Assembly: GCA_937927725.1 (NCBI GenBank)
Contig: CALBSE010000013.1
Location: 1-5,496, forward strand
From: an uncultured Actinomycetes bacterium
GTDB lineage: Bacteria; Actinomycetota; Acidimicrobiia; Acidimicrobiales; Acidimicrobilacustridaceae
DNA length: 5,496 nucleotides
Reading direction: 5' to 3'
Below are positions 1 to 5,496 of this stretch, piece by piece. A program made the translations under genes and the position numbers. How positions within the stretch are numbered: the first letter of the stretch is position 1; every line of letters starts with the position of its first letter. A model generated the notes under the pieces. It saw only the letters and a list, made by a program, of their open reading frames with translations, was not told the DNA's origin and ran no database searches.

Positions 1-1018
1 GAACAACGCGCAAACAGGCTTTGACCGCGTCGGTGGTTTCGTCCATGACGACGACGGCACCAGAACCAAGCATGGATCCCGCGCGATCGACCGTGACTTT
101 TTCAAGTGGAAGATCAAGATGCTCTTCAAAGAACCACGGCGCAGACGCGCCGCCTGGGATGAAGGCTTTCAAGGATCGGTCGCCAAGAATGCCGCCCGCG
201 TACTGGGGAGCGAAGATGAGATCGCGGAACGTGGTGACGCCGTATTCAACTTCGAACACACCTGGGTTCTTCACGTGACCAGAGACGGCAAACATCCGGG
301 TGCCCCGTGAAGTTTCCGCACCAAGCGCAGCGAATGCTTCGCCGCCATTCGTGACGATCCAAGGCAGATTGGAAAGCGTCTCGACGTTGTTCACGATCGT
401 GGGCTGCATGTACAGACCCTTGGCCGCCGGGAAAAACGGAGGCTTCAGACGCGGCATGCCGCGGTTGCCTTCAAGGCTTTCGATAAGTGCGGTTTCTTCG
501 CCGACGATGTAGGCGCCAGCGCCCCATGAAAGAACGATGTCGACAGAGAAGTTGGAACCAAGGATGTTCTTACCGACATACCCAGCGGCATACGCGTCGT
601 TCAGTGCTGCAGCGATGCGCTCTTGGGCAAGGGGCATTTCACCGCGCACGTAAAGGAATGCTTGACCGCAACCGATCGCGTAACACGCGAGCAGAACGCC
701 TTCGACGAGCTGGTGGGGATCCCGCTCCATGAGGAGACGGTCCTTGTAGGTGCCGGGTTCGGATTCGTCGCCGTTGACAACGAGGTAACGCGGCCAGACA
801 TTTTCGGGAGCGAGGCCCCACTTCACTCCAGCAGGGAATCCTGCGCCGCCGCGACCAAGAAGGGTTGCGGTCTTGACCTCGTCGGCCACTGCGGCCGGGC
901 CCATGCCGAGTGCTTTGCGAAGCGCTTGGTAACCGCCGGTGGCTTCGTACCCAGCGAGAGTGAAACTGTCCGCATTGTCGAAACGCGAGGTGATGATGCG
1001 TGGGGCGTCGGTAATCAC
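1..1018 (-). CDS. nuoF: NADH-quinone oxidoreductase subunit F (NuoF), 3' end missing
   Basis: NuoF is the NADH- and FMN-binding subunit at the cytoplasmic tip of complex I. It takes a hydride from NADH and passes electrons to cluster N3 and on to the quinone. The reading frame is open to the left edge, so 339 codons are present of a usual ~430-450. Visible family motifs are GRGGAGFP at residues 55-62 (glycine-rich FMN/NADH loop), NGDESEPGTYKDR at 82-94, GAGAYIVGEETA at 166-177 and, further on, VNNVETL. The four cysteines that bind N3 follow soon after the last visible residues (family knowledge) and are therefore not seen. The start is GTG at 1018-1016. It overlaps the nuoE stop as GTGA and has a strong Shine-Dalgarno 6 bases upstream. 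The residues from this GTG onward run into the expected N-terminal GGYxALRKAL motif. Identification is certain; only the cut end limits the entry. Confidence 0.97.
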   Translation of the reverse strand, partial: MITDAPRIITSRFDNADSFTLAGYEATGGYQALRKALGMGPAAVADEVKTATLLGRGGAGFPAGVKWGLAPENVWPRYLVVNGDESEPGTYKDRLLMERDPHQLVEGVLLACYAIGCGQAFLYVRGEMPLAQERIAAALNDAYAAGYVGKNILGSNFSVDIVLSWGAGAYIVGEETALIESLEGNRGMPRLKPPFFPAAKGLYMQPTIVNNVETLSNLPWIVTNGGEAFAALGAETSRGTRMFAVSGHVKNPGVFEVEYGVTTFRDLIFAPQYAGGILGDRSLKAFIPGGASAPWFFEEHLDLPLEKVTVDRAGSMLGSGAVVVMDETTDAVKACLRVV

Positions 1019-1629
1019 TTTTCGCCCTCCCCTGCTGCTGCGATCCAAACCGGAACTGCTTTGTCTTCGGGCGTAACAACGCCAGCGCGCCGATCTTCGG
1101 GAATGTGCTGTCGAACTTCGGCCAACACCCCGTGTGCCGGAATGTCGGTGCGGCGACCAGCGCGCAGGTCGTTCACGAGTTGATCGAAACCTTCTTTCGA
1201 GATGCGGTGTTCGTAGCGATAGTTCACCTGCAAGCACGGAGCTTCGGTGCACGCTGCGATGCATTCGACATCTTCAAGAGTGAAGAGACCGTCGGAAGTT
1301 GTTTGTCCGGGTCGAATGCCGAGCGTCTTTTCCGCATGAGCAAGAAGTTCTTCGCCCCCGCGCAACTGACACGAAATGTTCGTGCAGATGTTGACCATGT
1401 AACGACCCACGGTTTCCATCTTGAACATTTCGTAGAACGACGCAGTTCCGAGAACTTCAGCAGATGAAACGCCGACAAGTTCACCAATATGCGCCATTGC
1501 TTCGTCGGTGAGATGACCGTCTTGTTCCTGCGCAAGATGCAGCAATGGAATGAGCGCGGACTTCGGACGCGGGTAGCGACCGATGATCTCGCGTGCGAGT
1601 TCGACGTTGTCGTTCGTAAGTCGAGCCAT
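1015..1629 (-). CDS. nuoE: NADH-quinone oxidoreductase subunit E (NuoE, 24 kDa [2Fe-2S] subunit)
   Basis: NuoE pairs with NuoF in the NADH dehydrogenase tip and carries the [2Fe-2S] cluster N1a in a thioredoxin-like domain. The product is 204 residues. An N-terminal helical part (about 1-75) contains the family segment around GTASFYEMF (61-69). The cluster ligands are C82 and C87 (Cys-x4-Cys) plus C123 and C127 (Cys-x3-Cys), the spacing known from Thermus Nqo2. C132 in APC is an extra cysteine and not an expected ligand. After about residue 160 a tail of ~45 residues, rich in charged residues and ending WIAAAGEGEK, goes beyond the core domain; actinobacterial NuoE proteins often carry such tails. 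The ATG overlaps the nuoD stop by one base (TGATG), with a strong GGGGAGG 10 bases upstream, so the start is well supported. Its own stop overlaps the nuoF GTG. Confidence 0.97.
   Translation of the reverse strand: MARLTNDNVELAREIIGRYPRPKSALIPLLHLAQEQDGHLTDEAMAHIGELVGVSSAEVLGTASFYEMFKMETVGRYMVNICTNISCQLRGGEELLAHAEKTLGIRPGQTTSDGLFTLEDVECIAACTEAPCLQVNYRYEHRISKEGFDQLVNDLRAGRRTDIPAHGVLAEVRQHIPEDRRAGVVTPEDKAVPVWIAAAGEGEK
1025..1032 (-). promoter_or_regulatory. Shine-Dalgarno of nuoF, decides its GTG start
   Basis: GGGGAGGG on the minus strand, 6 bases before the GTG at 1018 and within the Gly-Glu-Gly codons at the end of nuoE. The first in-frame ATG of nuoF lies only at codon 39, after the conserved N-terminal motif, so this site settles the GTG as the start. 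Confidence 0.8.
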
Positions 1630-2963
1630 CAGCGATCGACCTCCCCAAGGATGGGATCAACGCTGGAGATGATGGCGACAGCGTCGGCCACAAGACTGCC
1701 GTGCATGAGATGCGGAAGGGTTTGGAGATTCACGAAACTTGGAGCGCGAACGTGCATGCGATACGGGTTCGAGGATCCGTCGCTGACGATGTAGCAACCG
1801 AGTTCGCCACGAGGTGACTCAATTGCGACGTAGGCCTCGCCCTCAGGAACCTTGAAACCTTCAGTGAAGATCTTGAAATGATGAATGAGCGCTTCCATTG
1901 ATTCGTCGATACGCGCACGCGGCGGCGGGGTGACTTTCTTGTCTTGGATGCGGTAGTCGCCCTTAGGCATCTTTTCGAGACACTGACGAACGATCTTCAT
2001 TGACTCATGAATCTCAGCGAGACGAATTGCGTAGCGATCGAAGCAGTCGCCATACGAACCGACAACAACGTCGAACTCGACCTCGTCGAACGCCAGGTAC
2101 GGCATGTCGCGACGAAGGTCCCAGTCGTAACCGGTTGATCGGAGGATCGGACCAGTTACGCCGAGAGCGAGACATTCTTCGGCGTTGATAGCGCCGACGC
2201 CCTGGAGACGCTCACGCCAGATCGGCTGCTGGTTCAGCAACGTGTCGTATTCGGCGAGACGACCCGGAAGCATGTCGAGAAGACGCAACACACCGTCGCG
2301 CCATCCGTCGGGAAGATCGGCAGCCACACCACCAGGACGGATGTAGTTGTGATTCATGCGCAGGCCGGTGACTTCCTGAAGGAAGCGAAGGGCTTCTTCA
2401 CGTTCGCGCCAGCCGTAGAGCATCATCGACACAGCACCGAGATCCATGCCGTTTGTCGCCATGAAGAGAAGGTGTGAAGAGATTCGATTCATCTCGGTCA
2501 TGAGCATGCGGATCCAGATCGCACGCTCGGGGACTTCGATGTCGAGCAACTTCTCGACCGTGAGAGAGAAAGCGAGCTCGGTGAACAACGGCGCCGCGTA
2601 GTCCATGCGCGTCACGTTGGTGGGGCCCTGGAGATAGGTGAGTTCTTCACCGGTGCGCTCCATGCCGGTGTGCAGGTAGCCGATGATTGGCTTACAACGA
2701 AGAACGGTCTCGCCTTGAAGTTCAAGCATGAGACGCAGCACGCCATGGGTCGACGGATGCTGCGGGCCCATGTTGATGATCATGGTTTCGTCGTCGGGCA
2801 CCTGTTCGCGTTCAGCAACAAGCGCGTCGTTCTCTGACAAACGAAGAACGGCGCCAAGTTCGCGAAGGCGCTCTCCGGCAGCGACAACGTCGGCCGAAGT
2901 GAGTTCTTGACCACCTTCGGAGGTCTGATTCACGTTCGTGGGGAGTTCGTGGGTTGCGGTCAT
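1629..2963 (-). CDS. nuoD: NADH-quinone oxidoreductase subunit D (NuoD, 49 kDa quinone-site subunit)
   Basis: NuoD forms most of the quinone-binding pocket with NuoB in the hydrophilic arm of complex I and derives from the [NiFe]-hydrogenase large subunit. With the start chosen here it has 444 residues. The signature NMGPQHPSTHG (64-74) carries quinone-site His73. TRMDY ends in Tyr122, exactly 49 residues later, the same distance as His38 to Tyr87 in Thermus Nqo4. The C terminus has the family motif RAPSFVNLQTL and ends DPILGEVDR. The hydrogenase nickel cysteines are absent, as expected. The ATG at 2963-2961 is preferred because it lies 4 bases after the nuoC stop and gives an MTA... N terminus as in other actinobacterial NuoD. 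An in-frame GTG at 2987-2985 would add 8 residues and overlap nuoC by 20 bases. Neither start has a good Shine-Dalgarno. About 60 residues precede the NMGPQHP motif, roughly 30 more than in Thermus. Confidence 0.96.
   Translation of the reverse strand: MTATHELPTNVNQTSEGGQELTSADVVAAGERLRELGAVLRLSENDALVAEREQVPDDETMIINMGPQHPSTHGVLRLMLELQGETVLRCKPIIGYLHTGMERTGEELTYLQGPTNVTRMDYAAPLFTELAFSLTVEKLLDIEVPERAIWIRMLMTEMNRISSHLLFMATNGMDLGAVSMMLYGWREREEALRFLQEVTGLRMNHNYIRPGGVAADLPDGWRDGVLRLLDMLPGRLAEYDTLLNQQPIWRERLQGVGAINAEECLALGVTGPILRSTGYDWDLRRDMPYLAFDEVEFDVVVGSYGDCFDRYAIRLAEIHESMKIVRQCLEKMPKGDYRIQDKKVTPPPRARIDESMEALIHHFKIFTEGFKVPEGEAYVAIESPRGELGCYIVSDGSSNPYRMHVRAPSFVNLQTLPHLMHGSLVADAVAIISSVDPILGEVDR
1640..1646 (-). 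promoter_or_regulatory. Shine-Dalgarno of nuoE
   Basis: GGGGAGG on the minus strand, 10 bases before the nuoE ATG and inside the 3' end of nuoD (its codons specify Gly-Glu-Val before the final Asp-Arg). It supports the start that shares one base with the nuoD stop. Confidence 0.75.
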
Positions 2964-2967
2964 GAGA

Positions 2968-3498
2968 TCAACGATTCGCTGGAGCACCCTTGAACTGCAC
3001 GGGGATACGACCTACGTCGTAGTCCTTGCGCAGTGGGTGTCCGATCCAGTCCTCGGGCATGAGGATGCGGGTGAGATCAGGGTGGCCATCGAACGAAATA
3101 CCAAACATGTCGAAGGTTTCGCGCTCCATCGCTTCGGTTCCGGGATAGAGAGTGAAAGCGCTCGGAACGACCGCATCGGACTCCGGAACCTGCACTCGCA
3201 AACGAAGACGAGCGCGTTCGCGATGGTTAATGAGATTGACCACAACTTCGAAGCGTTCCGGCTCGATACCGACGGGAAGTTGACGCGAATCATTCGTGAG
3301 GTAATCCACGCCGCAAAGATCGACCACCGAGTGATAGCCAGCGGAATGGAGCGTTGCAAGCAAACCGGAGTAGCTCTCGCGAGTTGGATGCAGCACAAAT
3401 TGCTCGTGCGAACGCGTGAGCAGTGTGTCGAAAAGTGTCTCTGGTGCGATCTCGGCTGGGGTGTCAGCCTCGCCGCCTTGGGCGTCGACGTCAGTCAT
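2968..3498 (-). CDS. nuoC: NADH-quinone oxidoreductase subunit C (NuoC, 30 kDa subunit)
   Basis: NuoC is a structural subunit without cofactors in the connecting part of the hydrophilic arm, packed against NuoD. The product has 176 residues. The signature of the 30 kDa family is intact: PGTEAMERETFDMFGI (119-134), then the conserved HPDLTRILMPEDW (139-151) and HPLRKDY (154-160). The first ~20 residues are acidic, low in complexity and probably flexible. The short tail after residue 160 is typical of a free-standing NuoC; here the gene is not fused to nuoD as it is in Escherichia coli. The ATG lies 2 bases after the nuoB stop (TGA-AC-ATG), with only a modest AGGG 6 bases upstream, so ribosomes finishing nuoB probably contribute to initiation. 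The stop is 4 bases before the nuoD ATG. Confidence 0.96.
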   Translation of the reverse strand: MTDVDAQGGEADTPAEIAPETLFDTLLTRSHEQFVLHPTRESYSGLLATLHSAGYHSVVDLCGVDYLTNDSRQLPVGIEPERFEVVVNLINHRERARLRLRVQVPESDAVVPSAFTLYPGTEAMERETFDMFGISFDGHPDLTRILMPEDWIGHPLRKDYDVGRIPVQFKGAPANR

Positions 3499-3500
3499 GT

Positions 3501-4088
3501 TCAGCCCTGACCCAAAGTGACAGGCACAGGTCCTGAGGGACCCATCTGTTCAATAACCAGGCCAAGACCCTCGCCCTTACGACGAGTGAGTTCACCGTTC
3601 TTGATCTTGTCGTGAAGGGTGAGGATTGCGTGCATCAACGTTTCTGGTGATGGCGGACAACCCGGTGCATAGATATCGACGGGAACGATTTGATCAACAC
3701 CTTGCACGATGGCGTAGTTATTGAACATGCCACCCGAGGATGCGCAGACGCCCATCGAGATGACCCACTTGGGTTCCATCATCTGGTCGTAAATCTGACG
3801 AAGCACTGGCGCCATCTTTTGCGAGACGCGGCCGGCAACGATCATCAGATCGGCTTGGCGTGGGGAAGCGCGGAACGTTTCCATGCCATAGCGCGCAAGG
3901 TCGTAATGCGGGCCGCCTGCAGCCATCATTTCGAGGGCACAACACGCGAGACCGAACGTGGCAGGCATGACGCTGTGGCGACGGGCCCACTTAACGAGCT
4001 CTTCGAGCGTACCGGTCAGGAAGTTGTGGCTGAGTCCTTCGAGGCCGGACTCGAGAAGTCCGCCTGTAGGCCTGGTCTCGCTCGACAC
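3501..4088 (-). CDS. nuoB: NADH-quinone oxidoreductase subunit B (NuoB, PSST subunit with cluster N2)
   Basis: NuoB holds the [4Fe-4S] cluster N2, which hands electrons to the quinone in the pocket shared with NuoD, close to the membrane. The product has 195 residues. The four ligands are all present: the adjacent pair C49-C50 in GLACCALE, C115 in MGVCASSGG and C144 in YAPGCPPSPE. Their spacing equals that of Thermus Nqo6 (45, 46, 111, 140). The family segment around SPRQADLMIVAG (75-86) is also intact. The C-terminal stretch from about 165 to 195 is Gly- and Pro-rich and less conserved. The start is GTG, directly abutting the nuoA TAA with no intervening base, and GAAGAGG sits 8 bases upstream inside nuoA. 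The next gene, nuoC, begins 2 bases after the stop. Confidence 0.97.
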   Translation of the reverse strand: MSSETRPTGGLLESGLEGLSHNFLTGTLEELVKWARRHSVMPATFGLACCALEMMAAGGPHYDLARYGMETFRASPRQADLMIVAGRVSQKMAPVLRQIYDQMMEPKWVISMGVCASSGGMFNNYAIVQGVDQIVPVDIYAPGCPPSPETLMHAILTLHDKIKNGELTRRKGEGLGLVIEQMGPSGPVPVTLGQG

Positions 4089-4547
4089 TTATGCAGCCTC
4101 TTCAGTTGAACGGCCTTCGAGGCCGACGCGACGGATCGTGCTGGTCGCTGTACGGGCGGGCGAAACAATTTCAGAACGGCGCAGGTTCTTCACCGGACCC
4201 CAGTCGAGCGCACCGTTACCGATGAGATAGACGAACGATTCGAACACTGCAGCAGTGAAGATGAGGATCGCTGCAATCCCGTAACCACCCAGCGAACGAA
4301 AGACGATCGCAAATGGGAACAAAAAAATAATTTCGATATCGAACACGATGAAAATCATCGCAACGAGGAAGAACTTCACCGGGAAGCGTTCCGGTGGGGC
4401 CTGATCGGGGACGATGCCGCATTCGTACGGAGACGACTTCGCTTCTGAAGGACGACGGGGCGCGAGGAGTTGCGACACGACGCGGCTCACGGCAGCGAAG
4501 ATGATCGCCAGCACGAGCATTGCGAAGATTGGCAGGTACTGCCCCAC
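4089..4547 (-). CDS. nuoA: NADH-quinone oxidoreductase subunit A (NuoA, ND3-like membrane subunit)
   Basis: NuoA is the ND3 homologue, a small membrane subunit at the junction of the hydrophilic and membrane arms near the quinone channel. The product has 152 residues with three hydrophobic helices at about 5-28, 59-83 and 90-110. The loop between the first two contains SSPYECG (38-44), whose C43 matches the ND3 loop cysteine that is mobile in mitochondrial complex I. RFPVKFFLVAMIFIVFDIE (54-72) is the strongest family signature and contains D70 and E72, the acidic residues of helix 2. GALDWGP (112-118) closes the third helix. A basic tail of ~35 residues follows, making the protein somewhat longer than the usual 115-135. 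The start is GTG with AAGGAGAG upstream, placed in the last codons of the preceding gene, whose stop is 5 bases away. The stop TAA abuts the nuoB GTG. Confidence 0.96.
   Translation of the reverse strand: MGQYLPIFAMLVLAIIFAAVSRVVSQLLAPRRPSEAKSSPYECGIVPDQAPPERFPVKFFLVAMIFIVFDIEIIFLFPFAIVFRSLGGYGIAAILIFTAAVFESFVYLIGNGALDWGPVKNLRRSEIVSPARTATSTIRRVGLEGRSTEEAA
4097..4103 (-). promoter_or_regulatory. Shine-Dalgarno of nuoB
   Basis: GAAGAGG on the minus strand, 8 bases before the GTG at 4088 and inside the last codons of nuoA. It supports a GTG start that abuts the nuoA stop codon rather than a later internal start. Confidence 0.7.
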
Positions 4548-4552
4548 GCTCG

Positions 4553-5496
4553 TCAGCTCTCCTTCGACGCCGCTTCGGCCATCGCCTTGTTCTTCATGAG
4601 CGTCTTGTCACGGTTGTGCAATGCCCATGCCGAAAGAATGAACAGCGAAGCGCAGATCACGAAATACAGGAAGGGAATGACACGCTCGTTTCCGATGTCG
4701 CGAACAAACACGACCGAAATCACCGGCTTCGAGGGATCAGCCTTCGGGATAGGCGGGGCCTGACCCGGAATGGTTTCCTGCGGAATCACCTGTTGCACTT
4801 GGACGACGGTGTAGTGCTTCGGATTCTTGATCTGGAACGCAGATGAAATGCGATGCCACACTCGGCAGATGAGCCCGCCGTTCGGACAATCATCCTGCAA
4901 CGTTGGTTTGCCACCGAATTGCCAGGTGTTGAGCTTCTTGTAATCGGCGGTGGTCTTGAAGACACCTGAGGCCACAAGTTCGACATCGGCAGCAGCTTGA
5001 GCTTCACCAGCATTGGCTGCCGACACGAGCTTCCACCCGTTCAGCGAATCAGGAGGAAGATAGGTGGAGACGATCGCGGGGTTGTTGGTTTGGAGATCCG
5101 AAAGGGTGAAACCGTTCGGGAAGTCCTTTGCCAAATCAGGGTTGTCAGCAAGGATCTTGTCGGCCTTCGGCAGCGAGGAAGGATCCACCAACTCGCCAAG
5201 CACGGTGGTCTTCGGTTGATCACCTCCACCGTTGACGTAGATCTCCACCGGCTTCCAACTCGGAAGGTTGCCGCGAGGACCAATAGCGGGAGGCGTGAGC
5301 CACCACATAAAGGTCAGGATCATGAGCCAGCCGAAGAGGCCGGTCAGTGCAACGAGGAAACCGAGGCGAGAGCCGAGGTTCGTACCGAGCAGCAGGTACA
5401 CCGACCCCATAAGGACCGAAACACCCGTAAGCACAACGAGGATGCCGCGGATACCCGGATCGAACGAGATGCCAGCGATGATTTGAAGGGTATGCA
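4553..5496 (-). CDS. Unrecognised three-helix membrane protein encoded directly before nuoA; start just outside the window
   Basis: I do not recognise a family. The frame is open to the right edge, giving 313 residues. The next codon would read NTG, so the start may lie one base outside and the full length would be 314 (numbering below assumes this). Hydrophobic segments are at about 16-37, 45-67 and 272-293. Between the second and third lies a polar domain of ~205 residues with C204 and C211 (Cys-x6-Cys, CPNGGLIC) and a Pro-rich stretch near 238-257. The tail after the third helix is basic (HNRDKTLMKNK), and the linker between helices 1 and 2 has an Arg. By the positive-inside rule both face the cytoplasm, and the large domain and N terminus face outside. 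There is no lipobox, haem CxxCH or visible catalytic motif. The 3' end carries the nuoA Shine-Dalgarno and the stop is 5 bases from the nuoA start, so it is co-transcribed with nuo. A complex I accessory or assembly role is inference from position only. A shorter start at the GTG at 5434 would cut into the first helix and is unlikely. Confidence 0.85.
   Translation of the reverse strand, partial: HTLQIIAGISFDPGIRGILVVLTGVSVLMGSVYLLLGTNLGSRLGFLVALTGLFGWLMILTFMWWLTPPAIGPRGNLPSWKPVEIYVNGGGDQPKTTVLGELVDPSSLPKADKILADNPDLAKDFPNGFTLSDLQTNNPAIVSTYLPPDSLNGWKLVSAANAGEAQAAADVELVASGVFKTTADYKKLNTWQFGGKPTLQDDCPNGGLICRVWHRISSAFQIKNPKHYTVVQVQQVIPQETIPGQAPPIPKADPSKPVISVVFVRDIGNERVIPFLYFVICASLFILSAWALHNRDKTLMKNKAMAEAASKES
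4557..4564 (-). promoter_or_regulatory. Shine-Dalgarno of nuoA, inside the preceding gene
   Basis: AAGGAGAG on the minus strand, 9 bases before the nuoA GTG. It overlaps the Lys-Glu-Ser end of the upstream membrane protein, so translation of that gene must run over this site. This supports coupling and fixes the nuoA start at GTG 4547. Confidence 0.8.

Noticed and set aside
639..1079. Minus-strand open frame of 146 codons in another phase of nuoF and nuoE
   Set aside because: It is an Arg/Ser/Pro-rich out-of-frame translation typical of a shadow, while the nuoF frame carries conserved motifs through the whole region.
623..1183. Plus-strand open frame of 186 codons opposite nuoF and nuoE
   Set aside because: It lies antisense to two certain genes and straddles their junction. 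The translation has no domain-like character, and such frames arise from the codon bias of the opposite strand.
2964..2987. GTG at 2987 as the nuoD start
   Set aside because: It would overlap nuoC by 20 bases without a usable Shine-Dalgarno. The ATG 24 bases later gives a normal junction and a typical N terminus. It is kept only as an alternative.
2938..3510. Plus-strand open frame of 190 codons opposite nuoC
   Set aside because: It is a mirror of nuoC, which has a full family signature. No Shine-Dalgarno or recognisable protein motif supports it.
4553..5496. The unknown protein as a c-type cytochrome, cupredoxin or cytochrome oxidase subunit
   Set aside because: There is no CxxCH, no copper-binding Cys-His-Met arrangement and no oxidase helix motif. 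Only a Cys-x6-Cys pair is present.
1..5496. A new mobile, defence or CRISPR-like system
   Set aside because: Both strands are explained by one coding block of complex I genes. I found no direct repeat array, terminal inverted repeats, transposase, integrase or tRNA-like segment.

Overview
The window is one uninterrupted minus-strand block of the operon for respiratory complex I (proton-pumping NADH:quinone oxidoreductase, NDH-1). Read in the direction of transcription, from high to low coordinates, it holds an unrecognised membrane protein (4553-5496, cut at the right edge), nuoA, nuoB, nuoC, nuoD, nuoE and the first ~339 codons of nuoF (cut at the left edge). There is no non-coding stretch longer than 5 bases. 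Neither the operon promoter nor a terminator lies inside the window. I see no RNA gene, mobile element, repeat family or CRISPR array.

The organism is a bacterium with an NADH-dependent aerobic-type respiratory chain. GC content is in the high 50s percent, judged by eye from a few lines. nuoC and nuoD are separate genes, three genes start with GTG, and the NuoB-F sequences look actinobacterial. The NuoC segment PGTEAMERETFDMFG and the NuoE C-terminal tail fit an actinobacterium. An Acidimicrobiia-like lineage is my best guess, but it is an inference from recollection of family sequences, not a demonstrated assignment.

Together the products cover two parts of complex I. NuoE and NuoF belong to the NADH-oxidising tip: NuoF binds FMN and NADH, and NuoE carries the [2Fe-2S] cluster N1a. 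NuoB, NuoC and NuoD form the quinone-facing connecting part: NuoB holds cluster N2 and NuoD forms most of the quinone pocket. NuoA is a small membrane subunit at the junction with the membrane arm. The remaining genes (nuoG-N) would be expected to the left of the window. All diagnostic ligands that fall inside the window are intact, so the complex appears functional. The genes are packed with spacings from a 4-base overlap to a 5-base gap, which suggests translational coupling.

The one part without a textbook explanation is the gene directly before nuoA. It encodes a protein with two N-terminal membrane helices, a ~205-residue loop predicted to lie outside the cytoplasm with a Cys-x6-Cys pair, and one C-terminal membrane helix. 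Its last codons contain the Shine-Dalgarno sequence of nuoA. It is the best candidate here for something undescribed, such as a lineage-specific accessory or assembly partner of complex I, but no function can be read from its sequence.
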